64,000 bases of DNA, taken from NCBI RefSeq assembly GCF_014837235.1, contig NZ_JACYFT010000001.1, positions 819,688 to 883,687 of the forward strand, in the 5' to 3' direction. The translations under genes and the position numbers were made by a program. The stretch comes from Limnohabitans radicicola. Its GTDB lineage: Bacteria; Pseudomonadota; Gammaproteobacteria; Burkholderiales; Burkholderiaceae_C. Of this stretch, positions 16,539-25,019 are shown one piece after another (position 1 is the stretch's first letter; every line of letters starts with the position of its first letter). The notes beneath the pieces are model-generated. The model did not search any database. It was not told the DNA's origin and was given only the letters and a program-made list of their open reading frames with translations.

Positions 16539-17216
16539 ATGCCCGTTTCCGAGTTGGTCCTGCGGGGCTGCGATCTGTTTGCGAGTGCGCCCGACGCCCT
16601 CGTGAGCAGCGCTTCGGGCGACATGGACATCATTCACCTCAAGCGCCGCGAGGTGCTGGAGCCTTGGGGACGCAGTTTCAGGGGGCTCGGCGTGGTGGTG
16701 CAAGGCCGCATCCAGTCAATTGACCAGACACTGGACGGACGCGAGGTGGCTTTGCAGACGGTGGATCCGGGCGAAGCTTTTGGCCAAGTGGCGCTGCTGG
16801 CTACGCAACCAGTGCACAGTGTTTGGGTGGCCACGACCCCCTCTGCGGTGGCAGTCCTGCCAGAAGACAAGGCGCTTGCCCTGTTCGAGTCAGCGCCCAT
16901 GGCCTTGTTGGCAGCTCGCGGCTTGGCCGATCAGGTGAGCGAGTTTTTGGGTTGGCAAAAAATCATGTCGGTTACGCCGATCAGCTCGCGGGTGTGCGCC
17001 TGGATTTGTTGGGCTGCAGGCCCTAAGGATCGCCTGGAGGTACCCAAGCAGGCCGAGTTGGCCTGGCGGCTGAACACCACGCGGGAATCGATCACCCGCA
17101 CGTTTCAGCGTTTGCAGGCCGATGGTTTGATTCAACGCGACGAAGGGGAGTGGACCTTGCTCAAGCGCCCTGCCCTGGAGCTTTTGGCACTGGGTGAAAA
17201 CAAGGACAGGGATTGA
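16539..17216 (+). CDS. Crp/Fnr-family transcriptional regulator
   Basis: 225 residues. Residues about 15-130 form the cyclic-nucleotide-binding beta roll (V-V-V-Q-G-R-I, then F-G-Q-V-A-L-L-A). Residues about 150-215 form a Crp-type winged helix with recognition helix T-R-E-S-I-T-R. The E and R positions are those that read TGTGA half-sites in CRP. The usual cAMP-binding R-S/T pair is not obvious, and no N-terminal cysteines for an FNR-type cluster are present, so the effector is unknown. It is divergent to the FecR operon, 75 bp away, and its stop overlaps the start of the acyltransferase gene (TGATG). Natural candidates for its targets are the FecR operon and the CRP-type site at 11680. Confidence 0.88.
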   Translation: MPVSELVLRGCDLFASAPDALVSSASGDMDIIHLKRREVLEPWGRSFRGLGVVVQGRIQSIDQTLDGREVALQTVDPGEAFGQVALLATQPVHSVWVATTPSAVAVLPEDKALALFESAPMALLAARGLADQVSEFLGWQKIMSVTPISSRVCAWICWAAGPKDRLEVPKQAELAWRLNTTRESITRTFQRLQADGLIQRDEGEWTLLKRPALELLALGENKDRD

Positions 17217-18304
17217 TGTTGGCCAGCAGTCAAGAAACCCATGTGGGCGTGGAAGCTTGGCGAGGTCTGGCTGCCTGGATGGTGGTGTATGTGCATTACT
17301 GGGGTTTCAGCGGGCATGATTGGCCGCCTATGCGGTTTGCCCATACAGGGGTAGACCTGTTTTTTGTACTGAGCGGCTTCGTCTTTGCGCCCTATCTGTG
17401 GGGCAAGCCCTTGTCACCTACCGCTTTTGCCTTGCGTCGGTTTTTCAGGATTTATCCGGCATATTTGCTGGCACTGGCCGTTTATGTGGGCCTGAAGTTG
17501 CAGGCAGGTCATCCGCCGTTGTATTTGTGGGAGCACTTGTCATTTTTTCAGGTGCAGTCGCGTGAGATGGCGTTTTATTACAACCCGCCTTTCTGGAGTT
17601 TGCCAGCAGAGGTGGAGTTTTATGTGGTGCTGCCTTGGCTTGCATGGTCTTTGCGGCAGGCACGCTGGGCATGGGCCGGATGGCTGTTGGCGGCATTGGG
17701 TTTGCGTGTGGTGCTCGGGTACTTTGGAGACCCCTCCAGCCAGGACGCGTCTTACATCATGAACTTTCACTTGCCCGGGGTTGGGGTGGAGTTTTTACTG
17801 GGCGCGCTGGCTTGGCGAGTGGCACAAATTCAACTGCATCTGTGCTGGCGAACCCTGTTGGTGCTGGTGGGCTTTGCCGGATGGTGTGCGCTGGCGGTCT
17901 GGTTTGGGCAGGTGGGCGATGCGGGGGTCAACAATTCGGTGCTCAAAGGACAAATGGGCGCATTGGCAGCCTTGTGTTTTGCACCGATGGTGGCGGGTAT
18001 GCTGGGCAGCCCCACAGCAAGGCCCCCGCGTGACACGACCATTGGCCCACCCGAGAGCCGCGCATGGCATGTGGCTGCCTTGTGGGCAGGTCGGCTGAGC
18101 TATGGGGTGTATTTGTTTCACATGGCAGCGCTTCAAATGGTTCAGCCTTGGCGCGAAACGCTGGCCGAGCATTGGCCACTGGGGCTTCAGTCGCTGGCCG
18201 TGCTGCTGACCGTGCTGATGGCCCTGCTCAGTTACTGGCTGTGGGAGGAGCCCTGGCGCCAGTTTGGACGACGCCAAGCGGCCAGCATGGAAGCCGCAAA
18301 CTGA
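17216..18304 (+). CDS. Acyltransferase 3 family membrane protein (OafA-like)
   Basis: 362 residues from the ATG overlapping the Crp-family stop. It is an integral membrane protein with about ten hydrophobic segments. The N-terminal motif R-G-L-A-A followed by V-V-Y-V-H-Y contains the conserved Arg-Gly and the catalytic-type His of acyltransferase family 3. F-F-V-L-S-G-F and R-R-F-F-R-I-Y-P-A-Y are also typical of the family. These enzymes move acetyl or other acyl groups across the inner membrane onto O-antigen or exopolysaccharide sugars. It stands at the edge of the polysaccharide locus, and its coupling to a regulator is unusual. The exact acceptor cannot be told from sequence. Confidence 0.88.
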   Translation: MLASSQETHVGVEAWRGLAAWMVVYVHYWGFSGHDWPPMRFAHTGVDLFFVLSGFVFAPYLWGKPLSPTAFALRRFFRIYPAYLLALAVYVGLKLQAGHPPLYLWEHLSFFQVQSREMAFYYNPPFWSLPAEVEFYVVLPWLAWSLRQARWAWAGWLLAALGLRVVLGYFGDPSSQDASYIMNFHLPGVGVEFLLGALAWRVAQIQLHLCWRTLLVLVGFAGWCALAVWFGQVGDAGVNNSVLKGQMGALAALCFAPMVAGMLGSPTARPPRDTTIGPPESRAWHVAALWAGRLSYGVYLFHMAALQMVQPWRETLAEHWPLGLQSLAVLLTVLMALLSYWLWEEPWRQFGRRQAASMEAAN

Positions 18305-18310
18305 CGTTGT

Positions 18311-19273
18311 TCAGAAGACGTCTGTGTCGCCGGGCACAAATACAGGGGGCTGCAGCAGGGTGTGCCATTGGCCTACCCGAAACTCCACACCAATGATGGG
18401 CTCCAGTTGCTGGGATTCGGGTGTTTGAATGTTCCAGGCGCTCAGAGTGACGGGGTCTTGTGGTTGACGCGCTTGCAGTACTCGACCCACGGCCGACAAT
18501 GCCCTGCGGGTACTGGCCTGTGCCATTGAACCAGGCTGCGCGGGCAAGAGGTCAATGACGGTGTGCTGCCCGGAGGGCATGCAACGGGTCACGACCCAGC
18601 CCTGGGTTTGCCCCCAAGAACGAATAACCCAAAGCTGGTACGTGTGCTGCGGATGCTGTGCATAGCGCCAGCGCATGTAGTCGCTGTTCCGCACCAGCGT
18701 AGGCCGTTCAATGCGTGGTGCGGATGATTGCCAAACGCGTTCGAACAACTTGCTTTCGAAGGCCTCTGGCCAGTCGATGGCTTGCGCAGTGCAAAACCAG
18801 TCTCGCCAGCCTGCTGGTTGCCCGGCAGCCATGAGTCCGGCCCGGCATTCGTGCTGGCTTTTGTAGAGCCCCATGCGTGAGCCCAGTCGATAAGGGCGTA
18901 TGCCAACGAAACCATAGGCAAAGACGCCAGGAAATTGTGCTTGCAGGGTCTGCTCCATGCTGCGCATGAGCTGGGCATAAACCCCCTGGCTGTCAAAACT
19001 GCCGCGTGCAGAGGGTGCGACCATGACATCCGACAGTTGGGCCATCGGCAATCTGCGGCCTTGTGTTTGACCGGCAAAAACACTGGCCCCGACATGGCCA
19101 ACAAGTTGTCCCTCGGTGTTGCGGATGATCAGGTTCAAGCCAGCAAGTCTGGGGCCTTGTTGGTATTTCCAAATCCAATGCGCCGGTACTGTGCTGTGCC
19201 CGAAGACCTCTGCAAAGAGGTCGCAGGCTTGAGGGATATCGGCGGGACTCAGAGGTTCGCAGTGCAGCTTCAT
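18311..19273 (-). CDS. GNAT-type N-acyltransferase
   Basis: 320 residues. The start chosen is the ATG at 19273, which overlaps the stop of the upstream PIG-L/GT2 gene (ATGA). The N-terminal half fits a GNAT fold: an acidic first helix region, H-V-G-A-S-V near residue 60, then L-S-D-V-M-V-A-P-S-A-R-G and a helix, the acyl-CoA-binding type segment. The C-terminal half looks like a second, degenerate GNAT unit, as in FemAB-like or polysaccharide-linked acyltransferases. Coupling to a PIG-L deacetylase suggests it re-acylates the amino group the deacetylase frees; that is inference. It ends 7 bp from the convergent acyltransferase gene. Confidence 0.72.
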   Translation of the reverse strand: MKLHCEPLSPADIPQACDLFAEVFGHSTVPAHWIWKYQQGPRLAGLNLIIRNTEGQLVGHVGASVFAGQTQGRRLPMAQLSDVMVAPSARGSFDSQGVYAQLMRSMEQTLQAQFPGVFAYGFVGIRPYRLGSRMGLYKSQHECRAGLMAAGQPAGWRDWFCTAQAIDWPEAFESKLFERVWQSSAPRIERPTLVRNSDYMRWRYAQHPQHTYQLWVIRSWGQTQGWVVTRCMPSGQHTVIDLLPAQPGSMAQASTRRALSAVGRVLQARQPQDPVTLSAWNIQTPESQQLEPIIGVEFRVGQWHTLLQPPVFVPGDTDVF

Positions 19274-21426
19274 GCCTGTTGACGCCCCAGGATGCGCCGC
19301 ATGGCCTGGCCCCATCGCCACCAGCGCGAGGCATGGATGGCTGTCAGTGCTTCTTGCAGTTGCTGGCGTTGTAACAGTTCGCGCTGGAATTGGTACTCTT
19401 TGTAGCTCAGGTCTTGTTGGTATTGGGCTGTGTTTCGCGCCAGCTGTGCGTCTTTGGCCGTCAGTGCCTGCTGGGCTTCAAGAGCATAGCGCTGAAGCTG
19501 CGTTTCTTTGTCTGCTAGGGCTTGCTGGCTTTGAACTGCGAATCGCTGAAGCTCAGCCTCTTTCTCAGTCAACGCGTTCTGGCTTTGGATGGCAAATTGC
19601 TGCAGCTCGGCCTCTTTGCTGGCCAGGTTCTGCAAGTGCTGGTGCGCTTGCGCTTGTAGTTGCTGCTCTTTGTCGGACAGTGCTGCCGTGGCCTGAGCCG
19701 CATAGGCGTGCAATTTGGCCTCTTGAGTGGAGAGCTCGGCCCGCATTTGCAGGGAAAAACGCTCCAGTTCTTGCTGCAGCTGGTCTCGGGCTTGCTGGTG
19801 TTGTCTGGCCAATTGCTGTTGCAGCTGCAACTCGACCTGGTTTTGCACGAGTTGCTGCTGCGCAACTTTTTCCTGTTGACTCAATTGATCGAATTGGGCT
19901 GCGAGCTTGTCGAGTTCAATCGCGTGCCAGGCCAGCACTTGTGCAGCGTCTTGTGTTGATATTTGCCCCAGATAGCGCTCTAGCAGTTGCTGGTGCCAAG
20001 CTTTCCAGTGGTTGGCATGCGCCGGGTCGCTGAGGCCTGACAGCCCCAAGCCTTGGCGGTATACCGCGGTGACGCCCGGGCAATGCACCAATTCACGGTC
20101 ACGGCTGATTTGACGCCAGAAGTCCCAGTCCTCCAAGACGGGCAGAGTCGTATCAAAGCGCAGGTGGTTGTCACGCACCACCCGAAGGCTGAACAGCACC
20201 GCGTGTATGGGCAAAAAGTTGATGCCCTCCAATCGATGGCGCGACCAAGGGATGTCGTATTCACGCAGCACTTGTCCGTCACCATTGACCACTTGTACGC
20301 CGCTGTAGGCGCCCGCTGCGTCGGGCCGGTCGTGCATGGCCTGAACAAGCCGCTGCAGGTGCTCGGGGGCGATGAGGTCGTCGTCGTCCAGGAACAACGC
20401 ATGGTTGCCCCGGGCTTGGTCAAGTGCGAGGTTGGCGGCCTCGGAGCGGCCCAGCGCGATCCGGTTTTCGGGGTCGATCAGCCGCACGTGCAAATGCCCA
20501 GGCACGTAACTGAGCGGGGTGTGGGGCCGGCCCGTGGCATTGACCACAATGACTTCGATATGGGAATAAGTTTGCTGAGCCACACTGGCCAGGGTTTCCG
20601 GCAGGCTGGCGCGGTCCATGCTGCGGATGAGCACGCTCACAAGCGGCAGATCTTGTGGGCCGTTGGCCAGCTGCAGACGTGACCGCACCCAAGGCCATTG
20701 GGGCAACGCAGCCAAGGGGCCTGAGCGCTTGACACTGCCCAGGTCAACTTCGAAGAAGGCTTCTGCCGCCTCGCAACTTCCCCCCAGGCCAAACGCACGC
20801 AGACTGGCAAAGGCCCGGGCGTGTGGTTCGTACCGCTCCAGCCCCAGCTGGGATTCAAATTGGGCAACGGCCTGCCACTTGGTGTCGGCCACTGCCGTGA
20901 TGTCAAGGTAGGTATTGGGGTGCAGAGGCGCCCCCACTTCATAGAAGAGCACGCGCAATGGCCCCGTCCAGGCCAGGGCTGCCGCCAGTCCAGCCAATGC
21001 CACCGCCTGGTGGTCGGGGTGCGGCTCAGACAAGGAGGGCAAGAGCAACAAGCCAAGGTCGTCTTGCCTGAAATGGCTTTGCATGGCCCCACCCAGGGCT
21101 GCCAACAACTCGGGCGAGTAGCCCAGCGTGCGGTCATCAAAAGCCAAAAATTCAGGTGGCTGGCAACCCAGGATGCGGGCAGCACGGCGGGATTCGTCTT
21201 GACGCTGGGCGGCATGGTCTGCGCTGGAGGCACCCAGTGCTTTGTCGCCTTGCGTGACCACAATGCTTTTGACCTGTGCGCCCTGCCGAGCCAGCAGAGT
21301 CAGTGTGCCCGCGCAGCCGAAGACCTCGTCGTCCGGATGGGGGGCAATGCAAAGAACGTGCGAGACCCCCTGAAGCGACAACATGGTTTTGGGGTAGTAG
21401 TGCAGCTCGGTTTCTCGATCTCGCAT
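19270..21426 (-). CDS. PIG-L deacetylase / GT2 glycosyltransferase / coiled-coil fusion
   Basis: 718 residues from ATG 21426, chosen for GGAAG six bases ahead. Residues about 15-230 are a PIG-L (LmbE) zinc deacetylase with A-P-H-P-D-D-E near 27 and E-P-H-P-D-H near 136. Residues about 255-480 are a family 2 glycosyltransferase with V-S-V-L-I-R-S-M-D and L-F-L-D-D-D-D-L. Residues about 490-695 are a long Gln/Leu/Ala/Glu-rich helix whose last 126 residues are seven tandem 18-residue units. The tail S-R-W-W-R-W-G-Q is common at the end of such glycosyltransferases. It would de-N-acetylate a sugar and extend a glycan at the inner membrane. It is coupled to the GNAT gene downstream. Confidence 0.88.
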   Translation of the reverse strand: MRDRETELHYYPKTMLSLQGVSHVLCIAPHPDDEVFGCAGTLTLLARQGAQVKSIVVTQGDKALGASSADHAAQRQDESRRAARILGCQPPEFLAFDDRTLGYSPELLAALGGAMQSHFRQDDLGLLLLPSLSEPHPDHQAVALAGLAAALAWTGPLRVLFYEVGAPLHPNTYLDITAVADTKWQAVAQFESQLGLERYEPHARAFASLRAFGLGGSCEAAEAFFEVDLGSVKRSGPLAALPQWPWVRSRLQLANGPQDLPLVSVLIRSMDRASLPETLASVAQQTYSHIEVIVVNATGRPHTPLSYVPGHLHVRLIDPENRIALGRSEAANLALDQARGNHALFLDDDDLIAPEHLQRLVQAMHDRPDAAGAYSGVQVVNGDGQVLREYDIPWSRHRLEGINFLPIHAVLFSLRVVRDNHLRFDTTLPVLEDWDFWRQISRDRELVHCPGVTAVYRQGLGLSGLSDPAHANHWKAWHQQLLERYLGQISTQDAAQVLAWHAIELDKLAAQFDQLSQQEKVAQQQLVQNQVELQLQQQLARQHQQARDQLQQELERFSLQMRAELSTQEAKLHAYAAQATAALSDKEQQLQAQAHQHLQNLASKEAELQQFAIQSQNALTEKEAELQRFAVQSQQALADKETQLQRYALEAQQALTAKDAQLARNTAQYQQDLSYKEYQFQRELLQRQQLQEALTAIHASRWWRWGQAMRRILGRQQA
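19348..19725 (-). repeat. Seven 18-residue helical repeats in the glycosyltransferase tail
   Basis: Seven consecutive 18-residue units, each starting K/Q-E/D-x-x-L/F, for example KEAELQRFAVQSQQALAD. They are residues 568-693 of the PIG-L/GT2 protein. Eighteen residues equal five turns of an ideal helix, unlike the heptads of a classical coiled coil. Confidence 0.85.
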
Positions 21427-21505
21427 GAAAGGCTTCCACTGAAAACGGGCCATGGCAGCGGTTGCGCCTGTGCCCATTGCTTGGGGATTTTATGTGCTTT
21501 GTCGA

Positions 21506-21534
21506 ATGACGCTGTATGGTGGCCTACTTATAAT
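21506..21534 (+). promoter_or_regulatory. Sigma70 promoter of the wzm-wzt operon
   Basis: A perfect TATAAT at 21529-21534 follows ATGACG (four of six -35 consensus bases) at 21506-21511 with a 17-bp spacer. The likely start is about 20 bp before the wzm ATG. The region is divergent, shared with the PIG-L/GT2 gene. Confidence 0.6.
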
Positions 21535-21560
21535 CTGCACATGTTTTTGCCCTGCCCCCC

Positions 21561-22343
21561 ATGAACCGCTGGCTGTTTTTGTTCGTTCAGTGGTTCAAGC
21601 GCGATTTGGCGGGGCGTTACCGCGGATCATGGCTGGGCTGGCTGTGGCCAGTGCTGCAGCCTGCAGCGCAAATTGCGGTGTTCACCTTGATTCTTCATGG
21701 GTTCATGCAGGTCCGATGGCCTGCTGCGAGCGAAGGCCCTGGCGATGCTTGGCACTATGCATTGAATGTGCTCGCGGGCTTGACCGTCTTCAACTTTTTT
21801 GCCGAAGTGCTGGGGCGCGCGCCAACCGCGATTTTGTCGCAACCCAATCTGGTGACCAAGGTAAAGTTCCCTCTGCTGCTGTTACCCACGGTGACGGTTG
21901 GCGTGGCACTGGTGCATGTGGGCATCGGGGCTGCGGTTTTGATGCTGGCTTCGGTGGCCACTGGCTCATGGTCTTGGCATGTGGCATGGCTGCCGCTGTG
22001 GCTTGTACCGGTGGTCTTGTACGGCACGTCGCTGGCTTTCATTTTGGCAAGCTTGGGTGTGTATATACGCGACATCGGTCAGGCCACACCCGCCATCACC
22101 AGCTTGCTGATGTTTTTGACACCGATTTTCTATCCCATGGCGGCTATTCCCGCCAATTTGCGAGACCTGTTTGAACTCAATCCGGTAGGCTGGGCCGCCG
22201 AATCGCTTCGCGGTTTCTTGCTGGAGGCGCACGCGCTGGATCTGACGACCTGGAGCTGGCATCTGGTGGTGTCGAGCGTGGCTTTTTTGATCGCGATGGG
22301 GGTTTTCCGTCAACTGCAGGAGGGATTTGCAGATGTCCTCTGA
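21561..22343 (+). CDS. wzm: ABC-2 type polysaccharide export permease
   Basis: 260 residues with six predicted membrane segments. The N-terminal W-F-K-R-D-L-x-x-R-Y-R-G-S-W-L-G-W-L-W-P signature and the conserved F-L-T-P-I-F-Y-P near residue 185 are those of Wzm/KpsM-type permeases. Together with Wzt it would export an undecaprenyl-linked glycan across the inner membrane. The wzt start lies inside its last codons (11-bp overlap), so the two are made together. It heads the operon behind a clear promoter. Confidence 0.93.
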   Translation: MNRWLFLFVQWFKRDLAGRYRGSWLGWLWPVLQPAAQIAVFTLILHGFMQVRWPAASEGPGDAWHYALNVLAGLTVFNFFAEVLGRAPTAILSQPNLVTKVKFPLLLLPTVTVGVALVHVGIGAAVLMLASVATGSWSWHVAWLPLWLVPVVLYGTSLAFILASLGVYIRDIGQATPAITSLLMFLTPIFYPMAAIPANLRDLFELNPVGWAAESLRGFLLEAHALDLTTWSWHLVVSSVAFLIAMGVFRQLQEGFADVL

Positions 22344-23628
22344 GTTGAGCACGACCCATTCTCGCGACCCGGTGATTCGGGTGACCAATGCGGGCAAAAC
22401 TTACCGCATGTACCGCCAGCCTGCCGACCGACTGTGGCAGTACCTGTGGCCAGGCCGCAAGCCTTGGTTTCAGGACTTTGTAGCGCTGGAGGGCGTTAAC
22501 CTGGAGTTACGGCGCGGTGAGGTTTTGGGTATTGTGGGTGTCAATGGCGCGGGCAAATCGACGCTGCTGCAATTGGTGACGGGAACCATCCGCCCCTCGC
22601 ATGGCGAAATTGAAACTCATGGCAGGGTGGCTGCCATTCTGGAACTGGGGTCGGGCTTCAACCCCGAGTTTTCTGGCCGTGAAAACATTTATCTGAATGC
22701 GGCCACGTTGGGCTTGAGCCGAGCCGAAATTGAAAGCCGGATCGATTCAATCATTGAATTTGCAGGCATCGGCCTGCACATCGACCAGCCTGTGAAGACT
22801 TATTCAAGCGGCATGGTGGTGCGTTTGGCGTTTTCAATCGCCACCAGCGTCGACGCAGACATCCTGATCATCGACGAAGCTTTGTCGGTGGGCGACGGCG
22901 CGTTCAGACGCCGCTCGTTTGATCGCATCATGCAGATCAAGCAAAGTGGCACGACGATTTTGTTTTGTTCACATGTGGTGTTCCATGTTGAGGCTTTTTG
23001 CGACCGGGCTTTGTGGCTGCACCGCGGAAAAGTCCAAAAACTGGGTGGAGTTTCCGAGGTGTTGCGCCCCTATGAAGAGTTCATCGATGCGTACGAAAAC
23101 GATGTAAACGCACTGCCCTTTGGCCAAAACAGTGCCGCCGGCTTGGCCGACGACTCGTCCCCAGCAATGGCTGCCCCCCCACTGGGTGATGCACGCATTC
23201 TGTCCGTGCGGGTCTGGCTAGACGGTCAGTTGGGCGATGAGCTGCATGGTCACTCACAGGCTTCGTGCCTCGAGGTGGAAGTCGCATTTGCAAGCGACCC
23301 CAAGATCCCGGCCCCCACCGCAGCACTGGTTTTTTCCAGCGAAAACGGGAAGATTTTAGGCTCCAGCATTTCGCACACACAAGGGCTGGTTTTTGAGCGC
23401 GCAGCATCTGGCGAAGGCATTGCACGCATCACGGTGAACCGGATCCCGTTGAACAAAGGACGTTACAGAGTGGGGGTTTATCTGTTTTGCGAAAACGGAC
23501 TGCACGGTTACGCCATGGCCGATCCTGTGGCGCACATCCAGCTGTCTCACCCTGGGGTTGAGCAGGGCGTCTTATTGCTGCCAGGCACATGGGCCAATGG
23601 CACGGACACGGCAAAGACTGCAGCATGA
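22333..23628 (+). CDS. wzt: ABC polysaccharide export ATPase with C-terminal glycan-binding domain
   Basis: 431 residues from ATG 22333, preceded by GGAGGG eight bases away. Walker A G-V-N-G-A-G-K-S-T lies near residue 71, the signature Y-S-S-G-M near 156 and Walker B I-L-I-I-D-E-A near 176. Residues about 285-431 form a beta-sandwich of the Wzt C-terminal type (PF14524-like). In O9a-type systems this domain recognises the capped end of the finished chain. Its presence implies an export route in which a terminal modification licenses export. The next gene, a methyltransferase, starts in its stop codon (ATGA). Confidence 0.93.
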   Translation: MSSELSTTHSRDPVIRVTNAGKTYRMYRQPADRLWQYLWPGRKPWFQDFVALEGVNLELRRGEVLGIVGVNGAGKSTLLQLVTGTIRPSHGEIETHGRVAAILELGSGFNPEFSGRENIYLNAATLGLSRAEIESRIDSIIEFAGIGLHIDQPVKTYSSGMVVRLAFSIATSVDADILIIDEALSVGDGAFRRRSFDRIMQIKQSGTTILFCSHVVFHVEAFCDRALWLHRGKVQKLGGVSEVLRPYEEFIDAYENDVNALPFGQNSAAGLADDSSPAMAAPPLGDARILSVRVWLDGQLGDELHGHSQASCLEVEVAFASDPKIPAPTAALVFSSENGKILGSSISHTQGLVFERAASGEGIARITVNRIPLNKGRYRVGVYLFCENGLHGYAMADPVAHIQLSHPGVEQGVLLLPGTWANGTDTAKTAA

Positions 23629-24365
23629 GTGCAACGGCTTTCAGACCCCCGTCCATTTGGCATAAAGCCCTGTTTGCATTTTGTTTATGGCTTTGCAAGC
23701 GACTGGGCGCTAGGCAGGCAGGTCTGCTTTTCGAGAGATTGCAAATTTCCTTGGCTGGGCATGACCCTCGGGTGGGCGCATATGCGCTGGAGTTCAACAA
23801 CCCACAGGCACTGTGCTTCCTGATCGACGCCTATCCGACTCTGCAGCACATTTTCTCGACCTATCCACGCATGGGCACGCTGACGCTGCTCGACATCGGT
23901 CCGGCTTTTGGCGCAGCAGGCGGCTTGCTTTCACAGATGCACCGATCGCACTTTCTGGGACCCAAGGTGGAGGTCAATGCACTGGACATTGTGGGCTCCC
24001 GCCGCGAATTCATTGAGCTAACTTACCCGCTGGTGGACTTCTTGCATGCCCGCATCGAAGATTTGCCCGAAGATGCGATGTGGGATGTGGTCTATTGCTC
24101 GAACACGATTGAGCACATCGATGATCCACGCGAGTTCATCAGGACTGTGTTGAAGCATACGAGAGGGTTTGCCGTTTTTCTCGCACCCTACCGGGAAGCT
24201 TTGCCCTTGTCACTGGACCATAGGCTTCAGATTGATGAACGAACTTTTGAAGGGTTCAATGTTGAGCGCATGCGTGTGATCCGCTCAGCGGCATGGCCGG
24301 CCACGGCCGATGGCGTGGAACGGGAACAAATCCTGGCGGTGTTGAAGGCCGATGTTCTGCAATGA
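23625..24365 (+). CDS. Class I SAM methyltransferase, candidate chain-capping enzyme
   Basis: 246 residues; the ATG overlaps the wzt stop. A Rossmann methyltransferase core has L-L-D-I-G-P-A-F-G-A-A-G near residue 90, an acidic L-D-I motif after strand 2, and S-N-T-I-E-H-I-D-D-P near 165, typical of Methyltransf_11 proteins. Tight coupling to a Wzt that carries a glycan-end-binding domain suggests the methyl group is the terminal cap that stops chain growth and is read by Wzt, as WbdD does in O9a. That role is inference; methylation of internal sugars is the alternative. Confidence 0.82.
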   Translation: MSATAFRPPSIWHKALFAFCLWLCKRLGARQAGLLFERLQISLAGHDPRVGAYALEFNNPQALCFLIDAYPTLQHIFSTYPRMGTLTLLDIGPAFGAAGGLLSQMHRSHFLGPKVEVNALDIVGSRREFIELTYPLVDFLHARIEDLPEDAMWDVVYCSNTIEHIDDPREFIRTVLKHTRGFAVFLAPYREALPLSLDHRLQIDERTFEGFNVERMRVIRSAAWPATADGVEREQILAVLKADVLQ

Positions 24366-24431
24366 TTTTCGGTTTGACCACTGAAAAACGGCCAATGTTC
24401 TGAGGCATGAATTGCGAACGTATCACCTAAA

Positions 24432-24848
24432 ATGGGCTCAATGACCCACAATCACCCCTTATCAGACCGGCCCAGCAATCAGAAGTTTGGATGGGTATTT
24501 GCAGCTCTGTGCACAGGTATTGGCATTTTTATGCAATGGAAGTCCGGTCACACTTTCAGTTTGGGTTGGTTTGCTTTGGCAATCCTTTTTGGAGTTTCGG
24601 CAGCCTTTGCCCCCAGGGTGCTTCAGCCTCTCAATGAACTCTGGTTCCAAGTCGGGGTTTTTCTGGGACGCTTTGTCAGCCCCGTGGTCTTGGGCCTGAT
24701 CTTTTTTTTGCTCATCACGCCCATAGCGGTGTGTATGCGGCTTGCGGGTCGTGATGCTTTGCGAATGAAAAAACGCAAGGTCTCCACGTACTGGCTTGAT
24801 CGAGAACCCTCCGGTCCAGCGCCAGACTCTTACAAACAACAATTTTGA
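24432..24848 (+). CDS. SxtJ-family small membrane protein
   Basis: 138 residues (or 135 from the second ATG at 24441). Two to three membrane segments (about 20-60 and 75-100) are followed by a basic cytoplasmic tail with R-M-K-K-R-K and a C-terminal Y-W-L-D-R-E. This pattern and the neighbours match the SxtJ family first named in the saxitoxin cluster, of unknown function. It is followed after 9 bp by the 49-residue DUF5989 gene and then the carbamoyltransferase, the usual order of this small module. It probably supports or tethers the carbamoyltransferase at the membrane; no experiment-based role is known to me. Confidence 0.78.
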   Translation: MGSMTHNHPLSDRPSNQKFGWVFAALCTGIGIFMQWKSGHTFSLGWFALAILFGVSAAFAPRVLQPLNELWFQVGVFLGRFVSPVVLGLIFFLLITPIAVCMRLAGRDALRMKKRKVSTYWLDREPSGPAPDSYKQQF

Positions 24849-24857
24849 GTACGCCCC

Positions 24858-25007
24858 ATGGGATTCATCAAAGAACTTTGGGCATTCTTGCGAACCAGGA
24901 AAAAACTTTGGTTGCTGCCCATCATTGTGGTGATGGTGCTCTTGGGCGGATTGTTGATCCTTGCACAAGGATCGGTATTGGCTCCCTTCATTTACACCCT
25001 GTTTTGA
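24858..25007 (+). CDS. DUF5989-type 49-residue membrane protein
   Basis: A 49-codon gene in the gap between SxtJ and the carbamoyltransferase. It begins M-G-F-I-K-E-L-W-A-F-L-R, continues with basic R-T-R-K-K and one membrane helix (about residues 19-37), and ends A-P-F-I-Y-T-L-F. This is the pattern I recall for DUF5989, a family of about 50 residues found beside carbamoyltransferases. The stop lies 12 bp before the carbamoyltransferase ATG, so the genes form one unit. It is easily missed because of its size. Function unknown; being a single-pass partner of the SxtJ-like protein is plausible. Confidence 0.75.
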   Translation: MGFIKELWAFLRTRKKLWLLPIIVVMVLLGGLLILAQGSVLAPFIYTLF

Positions 25008-25019
25008 AGTGGGTTGTTG

